A DNA stretch of 64,000 nucleotides from Owenia fusiformis (GCA_903813345.2 CAIIXF020000009.1:35023759-35087758), one strand, 5' to 3'; positions 27,401 through 38,092 are shown, numbered from the stretch's first letter. Notes: generated by a model from the sequence alone, not told the origin. A program made the numbers and translations.

Positions 27401-30353
27401 ACATTTTGTGAATCTCTCTCATGTACAAAAAACGGATCTGCGAAATATAATTACAACTGCCACCGTGGCAGTTTTATTTTATGTACGAGTACATCCCATT
27501 TGATGAAATAAATGGTTATTATTGGATATTATATAAAAATGTGCCTGTGCTTAAAACTGTATATTATATTGGCTTACATTATATTCTAATAGACCAAGAT
27601 CATCAGCTAAATAAAGAATATTGAATAAGTATTTTGTTTCAATGGTGTCCTTTGTTTCTTACATCAGGAATTCCTTTCAATTTTTGTTATTGATTATTGA
27701 TTCAGTTTTGAATGCTCGTCTCTAAGTTGAGTGTCATCAGAAGCTACTTGGCAAATTTAAAACATATTTATAAAATTATTAGAAATGTAAGAATGGCCTA
27801 CATAGTGAAGTAAGATATATATCTGATTAATGTACATACTCTATGTGAGTCTTACAAAGAAAATGACTATGTGAGGTTAAGCTGTACAATAGAGGGGTTC
27901 CAAAATCAAGAGGGGGGGGGGGGTAATTCAGGGCTGTTAAATCAAGTGGCATGGAATAAAGGGTTAGCATGATGAGGATTTGGGGATCAATAATTTGCTT
28001 TAGAAATAATTTCATAATAGGCTATTCATCAATCATAAACATATTGATGAGTATATAAAACTCCAGATAAAGGGAATCAGATCTCAATTTTTACTGGTTC
28101 AAAACAATTGGTTAAATCACAACAAATAAAACTTATCCTGACTAGTCGAGTCAAAGTAAAGCGAACATCTTTATTAGTTACATTCAATATGCTGTGGGTT
28201 AAACATCATAACATTGAGTAAACAACCATAGGTCGCTCATTAAAAAACCTCCCATAGCCTAGAAACTAATAATTATGTGATCCAAGATTATTACATTGGC
28301 ACACAGTCTTATATCATGTCTAGAATATTTTATTTGATTGGATAATAAATATTTTTGTTCAAATAAAGAAATGAATCTTAACGTTAACAAGAAAATCATG
28401 TTTAACTCATTGACTTATACTTGAAGGTTAAATCATCACTTAAGAATCATATTTAGGTATTATTTAAATTGATTATTACATGCTTTATCAGCTAAGTAAT
28501 GAATGATTAATAACTTTGATCAATAATCCTATTTATTTATCTGGAAAGTCAATCAAGGTTGATATCTGATTTCCAACAACTGAACATATGTCTGTTCTTC
28601 TGACTCAGTCTTCAGTAGAGACAATAAGGGAGGTACCCTATACGCAGAGTCATAGTTATAAACTACCCTCTGAATAGTACCACGCTGACCCTTTCTCAAC
28701 CAATCAGCGAGGTGGAAGGAACATGTGCTAGATACGTGCTCATTAACTATGCGGTGATGTCAGAGGAAATGACCAACTCTGATTGGGCCGATGAGATCAG
28801 AGATTTATTGTAAACTGAATGAGTGAAGATGAAGCTCTCTTTTAAGAAGTGAAGTCAAACGAATTCAAAGGTTATAAGGGAGGAGGGCAAAGATTGAGAA
28901 AAACAACATTCAATGACAAGGCATTAACATGACAAGATGTTAGACGATGAACTCTGAACAAGGACTGTCGAACACCAAATGCTGAAGACTGTCCACAAAA
29001 AAAGTTGGAGACTTATAACAATATATCACCACTTCTGCTAGTGGTGGTAGTGACATTATTATGAAAAACATGTCATGAAAGACATAACTGAGTCATGTTT
29101 AATGTTTTATTTTAACATTTACCCTTTCTCCATTCTGATTTATCGAAGTCCCCTTTATCTTAAAAGCTTGTGAGAGATCCTCTGCTCTCTTCCTATAGTA
29201 AAGGCTATAGGAACCCACAATAGTTTGATTTCGATTTTTTAAAAGATAGCTACGTGCCTAATGAGATATGCTGTAACCCCCAGGGCAATATGACGATGTT
29301 GTATCAGAATGTCAGGGTATATCTCTCTTTTGATACTAATCACTGTTAAAAAATGTAGAAATATTTTTGGAAACCACAATGGATACATACCAAAATTGTT
29401 GCATATAAATTTATCAGAGGCATAACTGCACCATTTCCAGTCAGTAAATAAGCAAGAAAATCATTTTGAACTCATTGACGTATACATGAAGATTTTAAGA
29501 ATCATATTTAGGTATTATTTAAATGAATTATTATATGGACATGCTTTTTCACTAAAATAATAGTGTCTGTCTGGGTGTATTTGTCATGGAGTGCCCATTG
29601 TTAAAAACATTGAATGTCGACCAATGGTTAAGTGACTAATTATGCACCTACAGGTTAGACAGGTAAGATAATACACAGGTACGTGATGACTACATGTAAT
29701 TGCCAGCTTCCACCCATTGTCTTAATACAGGAAACAATTGTCTCGAATCTCATAACTGTCAATATTGAGGAACTATGTACATTGTAGATATTTATTTCCG
29801 TAAGGTTCAGAGGCTACCAATTACATACTACCTATTGATAAAGCTCTCTTTTTTTTAGAAGAGCAACCGATCCATTAAAAGGATAAATATTATCTATATA
29901 GATGTATAAATATTTGCTGTACATCACATTGATTTTATGATTTATGAATTATAATCTTTAGAATTGTTCCACATAATTTCATCAACAATCTTAAAAGTAG
30001 AGAGAATTGTTTGATCAAGCCTAGACAATCCATCGTGATAACTGAACCCCTTCGTCTTAAACTTTCCAAGACAGATAAGAAGGGGTCTGGTAAAATTAGA
30101 ATACAAGTATAAGTAAAACAATCACAACATAACATTTTTCTGCCTATAAGTAGCTAATATTCATCTCATATTCAAACAAACCAAACTCCTGTATAAAATG
30201 TCATGACATTTGAGGTCACTGAGACCATATTGGCATCAAAACTGTAAAATCTCCATGAAACTCTCTGGTATAAATTCAAATAAAGATTTTACCTGTAAGG
30301 TGTGTACTCCAAAACAGCAACATCAAAGCCAAGCAGTGTTTGAAGTAATCCAT
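349..30353 (-). CDS. cadherin-superfamily protein, N-terminal part (gene continues beyond the left edge)
   Basis: Cadherins are secreted or single-pass membrane adhesion proteins built of calcium-binding extracellular repeats. Nine minus-strand exons join in phase: 30293-30353, 6932-6988, 6538-6731, 6074-6139, 5287-5328, 4733-4837, 3487-3585, 733-855 and 349-468. All have GT-AG borders. The product starts with a hydrophobic signal peptide. An atypical first repeat follows, opening near GLFLGTFREDHPIGS and closing with the canonical linker DLNDHAPYF. The second repeat has VGSPVF, the calcium-site acids ATDDD, LDYDYGDKSY and the closing motif DADDQDPVF; a third repeat then begins. Several N-x-T sequons fit an extracellular protein. 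The remaining repeats, membrane segment and tail lie off the left edge. I cannot assign an orthologue: the first repeat lacks the usual LDRE and A-x-D-x-D signatures. A large protocadherin or an atypical cadherin are both possible. The 23.3-kb first intron carries a 15.8-kb satellite. Confidence 0.88.
733..855 (-). CDS. cadherin exon 8: middle of repeat 2
   Basis: This 123-bp phase 0-0 exon carries GRIDLVGELDYDYGDKSY followed by TLNVTAN. It corresponds to the G-x-I-x-L...LDYE...Y-x-L-x-V-x-A-x-D signature, with DYD replacing the usual DRE/DYE. Confidence 0.92.
2031..2205. repeat. AT-rich tandem repeat of TACATGTACATG-type units
   Basis: Units of about 28-35 bp built from ATAAATACATGTACATG and CACATGTATAATAT recur about five to six times. 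The TACATGTA and ACATGT cores are self-complementary, so the tract can fold into hairpins. Apparent open frames of Met/Tyr/Cys/Ile repeats here are artefacts of this composition. Confidence 0.8.
2423..3219 (-). mobile_element. non-autonomous Helitron-like element, copy 1
   Basis: Read on the minus strand, the 797-bp element begins TTATCCCAACGAACG. It ends with the perfect palindrome ACTCCGCGGAGT, then TGCCGTTAT and CTAG. Its flanks are A and T with no target duplication, as expected of Helitrons inserting between A and T. A second copy at 44272-45070, whose empty site is known, fixes both ends. It contains a GACGGACTGACTGAC-type simple repeat at about 3110-3177. It has no Rep/helicase coding. 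The 5' terminal dinucleotide TT rather than TC is non-canonical. Confidence 0.75.
3487..3585 (-). CDS. cadherin exon 7: start of repeat 2
   Basis: This 99-bp phase 0-0 exon encodes QTLVGSPVFTLRGLATDDDY and on to YGFGEP. It shows the strand A/B core and the A-x-D-x-D-like calcium acids of a canonical repeat. Confidence 0.9.
4050..4451 (+). pseudogene. LINE ORF2 C-terminal fragment with CCHC zinc knuckle
   Basis: The product includes RSLSAQLRLGILPLHIETGR and then the zinc-knuckle arrangement C-T-L-C ... H-F-L-F-Y-C. This layout is typical of the extreme C-terminus of invertebrate LINE reverse-transcriptase proteins. The first 20-25 residues after the Met do not look like the family and probably precede the insertion junction. 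The frame is intact to its TGA stop. It is intronic and antisense to the cadherin gene. Confidence 0.7.
4050..4597 (+). mobile_element. 5'-truncated non-LTR retrotransposon (LINE) 3' end
   Basis: The element lies in the opposite orientation to its host gene. An open frame at 4050-4451 covers the C-terminal tail of a reverse-transcriptase polyprotein. An untranslated tail follows, ending in A-rich (AAATAAAAAC and AAAC) repeats at about 4567-4597. No upstream reverse-transcriptase or endonuclease domain is present, so it is a dead truncated copy. The exact 5' junction is not clear. Confidence 0.7.
4733..4837 (-). CDS. cadherin exon 6: end of repeat 1
   Basis: This 105-bp phase 0-0 exon contains IIMSITDLNDHAPYFQ, with the hallmark D-x-N-D-x-x-P-x-F calcium-binding linker. 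It then opens the second repeat (APYVKKISE). This is the clearest single proof that the gene is a cadherin. Confidence 0.93.
5287..5328 (-). CDS. cadherin exon 5 (microexon)
   Basis: This 42-bp phase 0-0 exon encodes DVKRVQYKIKCKNL, a typical beta-strand segment of a cadherin repeat. Acceptor ATTTTTTAG and donor GTAAGT are good. Its tiny size makes it easy for gene finders to miss. Confidence 0.8.
5602..5760. mobile_element. fold-back MITE with 39-bp inverted arms
   Basis: The arms 5602-5640 and 5722-5760 are inverted copies with one visible mismatch (core ATAGTCCATTCAATATGG). They are separated by about 80 bp. I see no transposase and no clear target duplication. It lies in the cadherin intron between exons 4 and 5. 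Confidence 0.75.
6074..6139 (-). CDS. cadherin exon 4
   Basis: This 66-bp phase 0-0 exon encodes 22 residues, KPTTSEDLPCNYTGIPDRTP plus DK. It has a single Cys and an N-Y-T sequon. It may pair with another Cys of the first repeat, such as those in exons 2 or 5. The exon is symmetric and so could be skipped without a frameshift. Confidence 0.8.
6361..6520. repeat. cluster of GTGTTCCACTT decamers
   Basis: Five variants of GTGTTCCACT or GTGTTCTACT occur within about 140 bp, together with the inverted forms CTCTAAGTGGA and TCCACTTATAGAG. This looks like the relic of a short dispersed repeat. It sits in the intron just downstream of cadherin exon 3. Confidence 0.45.
6538..6731 (-). CDS. cadherin exon 3
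   Basis: This 194-bp exon runs from phase 1 to phase 0 and continues the first repeat with SILFNLTVDTSLVNLTIEPD and an acidic DNDWDPRPEDPNG segment. Two N-L-T glycosylation sequons are visible. It ends at NPSRPRA before donor GTAAGT. Confidence 0.88.
6932..6988 (-). CDS. cadherin exon 2
   Basis: This 57-bp phase 1-1 exon lies between acceptor TTTATAG and donor GTAAGA. It encodes the start of the mature protein, QQCPSGLFLGTFREDHPIG, which resembles the first beta strand and 'edh/edtpvG' turn of a cadherin repeat. Confidence 0.85.
   Translation of the reverse strand, partial: SSNVHRVYSLGRFVKIIL
7571..7772. mobile_element. CAG...CTG MITE with 5-bp target duplication CAATG
   Basis: The terminal inverted repeats CAGGCCCGTAGCCAG and CTGGCTATGGGCCTG match at 14 of 15 positions. 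They are directly flanked by CAATG at 7566-7570 and 7773-7777. The interior is rich in G and C homopolymers, and open frames across it are not genes. A 5-bp duplication with CAG ends fits the hAT5-type of hAT elements; that assignment is inference. Confidence 0.75.
8823..8947. mobile_element. dispersed short repeat, copy 1 of 3 (ATGTCACCACC family)
   Basis: The repeat starts ATGTCACTACC and ends GGTGGTGACAT, giving short inverted ends. Inside are CTTGTTACAGACACC-like, AAAAGTTGGAG and CAATATGTCAACACTTGT blocks. These blocks recur near 28960-29056 and 59123-59232. Confidence 0.65.
10725..17088. repeat. 6.37-kb higher-order block, copy 1
   Basis: Diagnostic variant units repeat at a constant offset of 6366 bp between this block and 17091-23454. 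Examples are the AAAAAGCACTGCGATG units, ACTGTATTGATT, AAAGGTGCTATG and CGGTCCAAGC. All long minus-strand open frames of this block have identical products in the second copy. The left border lies between about 10725 and 10790, where GCACTGCAATG in copy 1 faces GCAATGCAATG at the matching point. Confidence 0.85.
17091..23454. repeat. 6.37-kb higher-order block, copy 2
   Basis: This is the second copy of the block at 10725-17088. The match is lost again near 23455, where GCACTGC replaces GCAATGC. The near-perfect identity means either a very recent unequal exchange or an assembly duplication. Confidence 0.85.
28960..29056. mobile_element. dispersed short repeat, copy 2 of 3 (partial)
   Basis: This copy has CACAAAAAAAGTTGGAGACT, ACAATATATCACCACTTCTG and the end GTGGTGGTAGTGACAT. 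The left end is degraded. It belongs to the same family as 8823-8947 and 59123-59232. Confidence 0.55.
30293..30353 (-). CDS. cadherin exon 1: start codon and signal peptide
   Basis: The ATG is at 30353-30351 and the exon ends at donor ACAG|GTAAAA in phase 1. The 20 residues begin MDYFKHCLALMLLFW, a short n-region followed by a hydrophobic core as in a signal peptide. An in-frame TAG lies 12 bases upstream, so this is the first possible Met. The context has G at -3 and G at +4. The phase-1 end joins exactly to the exon at 6932-6988 (codon GAG), despite 23.3 kb of intron. That join is the main support for this exon. Confidence 0.8.
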
Positions 30354-30361
30354 ATCTATTT

Positions 30362-30411
30362 TCTAATAATTATCCTCCAGTTATCCTGATGTTATCCAGT
30401 TATCCTCCAAT
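30362..30411 (-). repeat. short GGATAACTGGA direct repeats just upstream of the cadherin start codon
   Basis: Four TTATCC cores, in the forms TTATCCTCCAG and TTATCCTGATG, occur within 50 bp immediately 5' of the ATG. On the transcribed strand they read GGATAACTGGA and GGATAACATC. This may be 5' UTR or proximal promoter. I cannot identify a TATA box or an initiator. Confidence 0.5.
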
Positions 30412-30606
30412 TTGAGTTTTTCAAATTATTTTCAACCTTCATTTGTATGCTGTTTGACCTGAAATGATTCAATCTATTGTTGTACATATACTTTTATTGC
30501 ATATCTACAAGTATTACTTAAGCACTAAGTTAAAGCACACTATGCATACACTCATATATCTCTTATCATTAAAAATACATGTTAAATTCTTCTTGTTTTT
30601 TTGTAG

Positions 30607-30663
30607 GCGATAGCTGTTGTAAAAACACCCAGGAGAAAAAAGCAAAGGCGTTCATCCAAGTAG
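30607..30663 (+). CDS. possible terminal exon of an unidentified plus-strand gene
   Basis: A strong polypyrimidine tract and AG (TTCTTGTTTTTTTGTAG) precede an open stretch of 18 codons, AIAVVKTPRRKKQRRSSK, and a TAG stop. A basic tail like this is common at C-termini of nucleolar proteins. However, I find no matching upstream exon, and a second frame is also open for 39 codons after the same acceptor. It would lie just upstream of the cadherin start on the opposite strand. This is a weak call. Confidence 0.2.
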   Translation, partial: AIAVVKTPRRKKQRRSSK

Positions 30664-33279
30664 AACAATATTTGACAATGTTTGGGATTTTAAATGCACT
30701 CTCTGCCCATGTGGTATACTTTAAATAGCGTCTTTGTATTTAATTTTTGATGGTTAACATTTTTCTGCATGTGAGTGAATACAGGGCATTTTAATTAGCA
30801 TTTATCATTCTTTGATCTCTAACTTCCTATAAATGAGGATCGAAATTTACATGCAATCAACTGATCAATATACATACCCATCCTCCAACTAAAATGTCAT
30901 GAACTAATTTGACTTTGAATTGAACCAATATAAGGTAAAAATGTTATCCTTATCATTAAATCCTTGCATAGCTCTTTTCCAATGTATCCAAACCCCCTTC
31001 CTCTCTTCATAATCCACTTTGAATGTGTATACCAACATATAGATTAATCTATCCCACGTTTGTATAAATAGGCATTTATAGAAATATAAAGGTTTATTAT
31101 GTATGAATCATGTTGTATCAAAAGTAAGGCATACAATGAATGGCAGATTAAATGAACTTAACCATATAATTTATTGCATTTCCCATACACAGCATAACCT
31201 CTTTTCTATTTAGTGAAAATACCTTTATTATTGAAAATATTCCATTGACTCCCATCTATGTCAGCCCGTCCCTTTTATGCTTCAGTATATATTTATTAAG
31301 ACACCCTACTTATCAAATGAACCCATCTCTTCAGTTATCATAATTAAGCATCCATTTTCTATAATACAGATTTTATTGAATAACTATTTCAGATTGTACC
31401 TGTACATGTAATAACCAGCATGAATGGAATCTACAAAGTTGCATGCAATGTGTATTTCAGTGTATACCAGCAGTAATGAACCTGGATTCACGAAGATTAC
31501 AATAAATACATGTAGATCACATATTGAATTCAATTTATACACAAGCATAATACTTTATAATTTTATAATAGGATTTTTATTGTTTTGTTTAATAAACATT
31601 CTGAGCAATTGTTTACAACTTTTCATTGCTGGAGGTCTAACCCATGTTAAGTTGTTGCCCCCCCCCCCCACTTTCTGATATTCTAATGTTCAGTAGCATC
31701 TCTTACTGCATCGCATAAGGAGTGAGTTGGAAAAGGTGTGTTTTACCATAATGCTCTCTGATGACTGATATTGAACTGTGACCATAGCTGTGACTAATCC
31801 AAAATCAAAATAATTCATCAACATGATGTTATGTAACAGTCTCTTATATGGAGGTGATAGTTGTGTTGCTAAAGAAAATTCTCCAAGGTAATAGACTCTA
31901 TTCATTATTGATAAAACTTTGGTCTATGGTTTCTCATATTATTATCCTTTGACAAATCCCGAACGAAGACTCTGCAAAGTCCGAGATATGACAAAGTCAA
32001 AGAGGATGGGGGGGGGTTAAAAACTAATTGAGGATGAAGGCACAGTTCGACAATATGGCAAAAAAATGTGTGTCTTGTAAAATATAGCAATCATGATTCA
32101 TGAATAAGATAACTTACCTTCAAGCCTCTGCAGAAGTCATTTCTAATTTCTATGGCAATATTTTGACTTTGAGTCTGAGATAATTTTCAGTTTCATCATT
32201 GAATGAATTCATGGCCGTCGCCAGGGGGTCGCGTCGGGTGCGCTTGCACCCCCCCTTGAGTTTTGCCTCGTCGCTTTTTACAAAATTTGACTCGTCACTT
32301 TTTTTCAATTGCCTCAGAAAAAACGTGAATATTTTGCCTCAAGTTATTTGTAGCACTTTCTCCATGGCTTTGACGCCACTTTCCATACGAGAACCTGGAA
32401 TGTCACTCTGATTAATACCCAAGATCTATTAAAAATGAGAGAGAGAGAATGTTTCGTTCTCATAAACTTCCGGTTGTAGCATTGCGCGAATAAATTTGAC
32501 CATGATACTTTTAGTGTATTGCGCAACCTTTTCAAATTTGCGCAAGAAATTTTATCCCCCCTTCAACACTGAACGAAAAGCACAGCCTGAGCACAAATCT
32601 TCTGTAAATGCTCCAATTTATTTCTACAGATTAGTACGATATAATTTGGATTAGTTGTGAGAGGATGATTTGTAGAGGTGATGAATGTAAGTAATAGTTA
32701 CTTTTTGAGCGTAAAAATACTGAAAAAATAAAAACCAGAACAATAGGAACAAGACGATTAATTTTCAAGTTTTTTGAGAAGAATATTGCTGTGTTAGCGT
32801 GGTCGTGTCCATTATTAGTGTGGGGGTGGAAGGATTCGTTAAAAATTCTCTCCTCTTCTGTTGATGAATAATCAAGATGCATACACCCATTTTTAACAAG
32901 ATACATTTAAATAAACATGTTTCGCATATTTTGCGTATTTATATGGAAGAAGCCAATCACTCAAAAGTTGTCTGCTAAGCTGACACCCCTTTCTCTTAAA
33001 TATATTTCCCCCATTCCTGAATTTCACTTTTCACGATAGATTGTGTATTTTTACAACTGCCACTTATTAAAATATTCGCCAGAGTTGTGTCTCTATAGGT
33101 ATGGAACCAACACACCTGATTCTTTGAAGCCTATTTCACTTTATTTTCCTTTCGTCATGTGCTGAACTCTCCTGTATTTGATATAGATTATCTATATACA
33201 AATCATATTCCCGGGATTTACCTCATTAAAGGCTGGGCAAGTGCGTCAGCATTTGAAGGCGTTTGCCAGGATCAGAACC

Positions 33280-33495
33280 CAGTGATCTCCCCATGTCACT
33301 TTTACCAGGGGCTCCCCCTACTTGAAACCAAAGGCCCGCCAGTTGGCACCCAGTTGGAATCTGCACTTCAACTTCTGATTTGAAAAATGAGTGAAGTAAG
33401 CACATACACTGAGATATTGTGAGGGTAGCGAGTGCTGATTTTTTCAGGCTTGAAATCTTGCACCCAGTTGAAATTTTTTTTTGGGGAGAACACTG
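33280..33495. mobile_element. CAG...CTG MITE family A, copy 1, target duplication GAACC
   Basis: The termini CAGTGATCTCCCC and GGGGAGAACACTG are inverted repeats with one mismatch. GAACC flanks the element on both sides (33275-33279 and 33496-33500). The interior shares CACCCAGTTG blocks with the copy at 38258-38470. It abuts the hAT transposase relic at 33501. Confidence 0.75.
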
Positions 33496-33500
33496 GAACC

Positions 33501-33656
33501 ACAATGACAGAGGAGAGACTTTCAGATTTAGCTATGATATTTATTCACTATGACCATGACATTTCTTTGGATAAAGCATGGACAGTAGCAGATTTATTTG
33601 CATTGTTGCATCCAAGGAGGTTAAAACTGACCAGTCTTTGTATGAGTGAAGAGTAA
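33501..33656 (+). pseudogene. hAT transposase C-terminal dimerisation relic
   Basis: The 51 residues include EERLSDLAMIFIHYDHDI and then VADLFALLHPRRLKL, ending in a TAA stop. This matches the pattern of hAT-family C-terminal dimerisation segments (R-L-S-x-L-A-x-x-x-I-H ... R-R-x-x-L), as in ZMYM1-like or THAP/52-kDa-repressor-like transposases. The rest of the transposase is absent upstream, where a MITE is inserted. No TIR pair is visible for it. Confidence 0.5.
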
Positions 33657-36600
33657 CGATAGATTCAGATCTAGGAAGAAGTCACTGTCTACAAAAAATT
33701 GTCTCAATTTTACCATGCTCATATCATTCCTTTTCATTTATATTTTGGGAGTTTTATAACAGATTGTAAGAGATACATTTTTTTGTTTTTGTAGTTTTGT
33801 CACTTCTTATAGATCTGATTCTATCTTTAACTATGTGACTAGTCAAACAACAGTATTATGGTGGTTTCTTTAGAATATGTTGGTGCTATTTACTTACATA
33901 CAATACATGTAACAAGTTACAGATTGTAAGTGAAAATATCTGTAGAAAACTTTGTCAACTGTTTTGTCAAAATATTAGTAAGACATATGTCCTAGCATTG
34001 ACTGATATATCACCAGTCAATTCATTAGTTATATGTAACATGACTTTTTGTTTGTTGTCATCTAAAAGCTATATAAGGCTGAATTGAACATCCTCAAGTT
34101 GATGTCAAATTAAAGGAATTTTCAGTATTTAAAGGTTGTACATATACTGCATTGCATTAAATTGCCATGATATTTAAAATGTCATTTCCTTGTAAAATGA
34201 TATTTAAGATCTTGATCCTTTCCTTTTAAAATGCTTTTTTTGTGAAATGTAATCTTTAATAATATTGCAATGGTGCCATGGGGTGCCAAATCAGTGAGAC
34301 TTACTGTAACAGAGTATGGGGTGCCAAATCAGTGATACTGTTACAGAGTACATAGCCTTGCAATGGTATCTATACAATTTTGTTTTGATTAAGACTCATT
34401 GTTAGGTCCATTTAAAGAATTATATAGAGGTTAAAAAGAGTTGCCAATATTCAGTATTTTACTGCATTGTCATGACATATAAGATTATCTTTTCATTCCT
34501 TATTATTTAAAGGTATTTATGTTTTTAAAAGTTGTGTTGCAATGCCATGATACCAAAGATCTTGTTTAGTCAGTCATTAAACAGAATATTATCGGTTATT
34601 TAAAATGTTTTTTATTGAGACAAGTTTTGATTATTATGGCTGTTCAAAAGAGTATAACATGTCCAAATAAACCATATCTAACAATGGTTAATCACAATGT
34701 GATATCTAAAATGGCTAATAAATAAAACAGTTTGAAATATTAGTAATCTAGATGATGTGAATGTTACTTTATGCACTATACATGATGTGTGAGTAGATTT
34801 TGTCCCATTGACACTTTTTGCCGCGCTTTCGATTTTTTTTTGCCTCATTGAAAGAAAAAATTTGCCTCATTAATCTGAAAAATTTGCCTCATGCACCCCC
34901 CCTTGAGAAATCCTATCTACGCCAGTGGAATTTATTAGAAAAGTAAATTGTAACTGTAAACTGCACCCTTACCTGTTTTTTCTTTTTCTCCACTATCCTA
35001 CAGTAATGATTATACTCCTTTTCATTGATGTCTTTATCATACATCACCAATTCATCTGATATTCACACTTTGTCTTTACTAAGTTTTGAACTTTTGCAGT
35101 TTCAATATTGAGGCTGTCTCATTTAAAAGGGGTGTCGGGTTATTTCCGGGAATTTATTCGTATTTACGCATTATTCCTTACTTGAGTGAAGAGAGTGATT
35201 GCTATGGTTATTGATAAGAAATGACTGCATAACGATTGGGTAAAATAAATGAGTGCAACAGTAAAAAGGAGGTTGAACCTTAACATGCATAAAAACTTTT
35301 TAAAGCCTTCATCCCTATTACAGTAGCTGATAGACTCGTTCAATTTCCAAGCTATTGCGATGACATCTATTTAATGTATTATAAAATAAACATTGTTATA
35401 TTATTTTTCAATATCAAATCTGCATGATTGTTGGCTCTTGGAAATCTCCTCGTATAGACTGAATATAGAAAACTTTCTTTCTGGCGATGAAAACCCTGGT
35501 TGGCTTGGCTAGTTCAGAGGTTCCTCTTTTAAACTTACAGAGAGAAGACACAGTGGGCAATTTAAAAAGCAGTGTCAAGCAAACTTGCCCAGGGACATTC
35601 TGGTATGTCACAGCTCCTCTTACATGTATCTGATGTTTGCGAGAAAAAAGGAGAAGGGCAAAGTTAATTATCACGATGGTCCAGGATATAGGATATCAAA
35701 CTCTATGTCAAGTTAAATAAGTGTAATGGTGAACAATTGAAATCGTCAGATACCTAACATTTTGGGAGGTCTTACACCTTATCACAAGAAATAATCCCAT
35801 TTGAGTTTAAATTTTCATCATGTAACAAGGTTCTAAAAGATGGCTGCAGAGTCTCTGCCTGTTGTTTTAAAAAAAAAGTTTAATTTAATAATGTCAACAA
35901 AACATAATAATCATATTTATCAGTTTATGACTTTATTTTTAATTTGCCTCAATAAAATATACAATTTAATAAATGCAAGTTGTTTTACTATGCCATGCAT
36001 ATATAATATTTTCTAAGCACTAATAAAAGTGGTCCATGTATGAAATAAAATATCAAATGTTAGAACTTGATGTCATTGTGGAGCTTTTAATGTGACAAGA
36101 AAAACAGGAGAAGTATGAATAGGAATCAAATGAAAGATAGGGCCAGAAAATGCTCTCAAATACGAGGTAATACTTCATTTGTGTGTACATAGATGCAGGA
36201 TGTTATTCTCATTTTCTAGTACAATGTAGCATTGCCACTAATTTTCATTGACATGTGTTAAACAATAAATATTAATGTGTCAAACCTAGATTTGTTTCAA
36301 CCTCTCAAAAAGTCTAAAATTCTTATTTTTATTCTTAAGAAATATCCAAAACTGGTAAATATATACAGTTTTTAATTTTAGGAGGTTCTGCTTTCTTGGT
36401 TAAAGGGAAATTTCCAACTGGGTATGTCCAATACAATAGATCACTACATTTGTACTTACAGGGCAATCAGAGGCTTACCACTGGCAAGATGCAATATTCA
36501 AGATTCACCAGTTATATAATTGTGTCCTTTTGTCATTGGTATGACATCAGAGACATGTATGTATTGTTGAATTTAGTATACATAAAATTTGGAAATACTT

Positions 36601-38005
36601 AGTTCTGCTGTTTTTACTCAAAACCATGGGCATTCAATATCTATTGAAAGCCCATGTCAAAACCCACCTTTTCATATTTTTCAAGATTCCGTTTCCAAAC
36701 TTCATTCCTTGATGACGAGTCAAAAATTAATGATTCCAACCTCTAGAGAAAACTGAAGCCTCTAATTTTGAATCTGTAAAATACTTCTCTCATACCTGTA
36801 TCATACATGTATAAGGTGCAATGATTAAATGAATTACTTTTGTCACTAAAACAGACAATATATTATCAAATCAAATATATCATTATATGAAGATAAATTT
36901 CACATTCACATTGACATGTTTTACTGTATTTCCATGAAGCTTGACTTATATCTTTCATGCTGACAGATGGTCTATTCATAAACTCAGAGGTTCATAAATA
37001 TAAGGACATCTCATCTGGTACACCCTGTATTAAATGAACACATTTCTATAAGTCTCTATAATGTCAATTATATTTTATTTCTATGGTGATTTGAGAAACA
37101 TTCTCCTTTATACAAGGCCAGCAATGTCCAGCATTATACAATATGATTTAAATTCATATCTACAATTTACATTTAAAATAAAACACTACTGAAGTGAATA
37201 GATGCCTAAGATGGCCATCTCAAAAGTAATTCATCCATGTTATATTCTATTTTCTTCATTACAGCAGTTCACCGTTTCTTGATGAGGGTAACAATTAACA
37301 TTGAATTAACAATTTGGCCAACAATTAATCTGATGTATATATTTGTTGTCATGGGTGCAGCCAGGCATGAGGCAGATGACAGATGAGGCAATTACTTCGC
37401 CAGATGTTTGTAGAAATACATTTCCAGACATTTTTTTTCAACTAAAAATGTGGAAATGAGCTCCAAAGCCTTACTCTGCCTTGATTGATTTCAGATCCTG
37501 GCCACACCCCTGTTTGCAAGTTCATATTGTAACACATGTCCTTGCTCACAAATTGAGATACATCCACTAATAAACAGTCAGTCAGGACCCAGTTCAAAAT
37601 GGCAAACAAGGTGGTCTCTAATTAACTATCATAAATGATCATAAGCATCACCTGAATGAGCCATTTTTGGGGGCCATGCACTGAATTGTAAATATTTCAA
37701 GGTCAGTGTTTACATAATGCTGTCAATAGTATTTACAATAATACTCCTTATATTCAAATAAATAAATAATGTATTTTTGGTGCAATAATTTGAGCCTTTG
37801 TGGCTGTTCAATTAGAAATAACTACTGAAACATGGTATAGCTGACTATTCTATTTTTTACATCTTCAGTCATACAGTATTTTAACTCCAAGGGTGTCTCT
37901 CAAAGCATACCGGGTAGTTTTATAATATACTAATAAATGTGTCCATATCTTTTCAAAGCAATATGCAAGAAATGCACTTAACAAGAGCAAGTTATATGTG
38001 TCACC

Positions 38006-38092
38006 TTTATTAGCAGCTAGATCTATGCGCCATCTTTATTAGCAGCAAGATCTATGCGCCATCTTTATCAACAGCAAGATCTTTGCGCCACC
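38006..38092 (-). promoter_or_regulatory. tandem poly(A) signals in a 29-bp repeat downstream of SEC31
   Basis: A 29-bp unit (GCGCCATCTTTATTAGCAGC core) is repeated about three times. Two copies contain TTTATT (38006-38011 and 38035-38040), i.e. AATAAA on the SEC31 strand. The third has TTTATC. A further AATAAA lies at 38222-38227. These are candidate 3' ends for SEC31, 430-650 nt after its stop. Confidence 0.4.

Larger units (their letters stand above)
6989..30292. other. first intron of the cadherin gene (23.3 kb)
   Basis: The intron is bounded by the donor at 30292-30291 and the acceptor at 6990-6989. About two thirds of it is the 75-bp satellite at 9803-25570. The flanks, 6989-9802 and 25571-30292, are AT-rich with no convincing exons. 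They hold a CAG...CTG MITE at 7571-7772, two copies of a dispersed repeat near 8823 and 28960, and simple poly-G/poly-C tracts near 27911 and 7720-7758. Confidence 0.75.

Noticed and set aside
27455-27473. Perfect palindrome AACTGCCACCGTGGCAGTT followed by T-rich sequence, as a terminator or histone-type stem-loop
   Set aside because: The sequence does not match the histone stem-loop, and intrinsic terminators are not expected here. It is probably chance or a repeat relic.
32207-34929. A single 2.7-kb transposon bounded by the GCACCCCCCCTTGAG segments and carrying the hAT relic
   Set aside because: The two C-rich segments are in the same orientation and their outer ends (GGCCGTCGCCAGG and TACGCCAGTGG) do not form a convincing inverted pair.
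35414-35674. An 86-codon minus-strand open frame in the intergenic spacer
   Set aside because: It has no known motif, splice partner or coding signal beyond its length.
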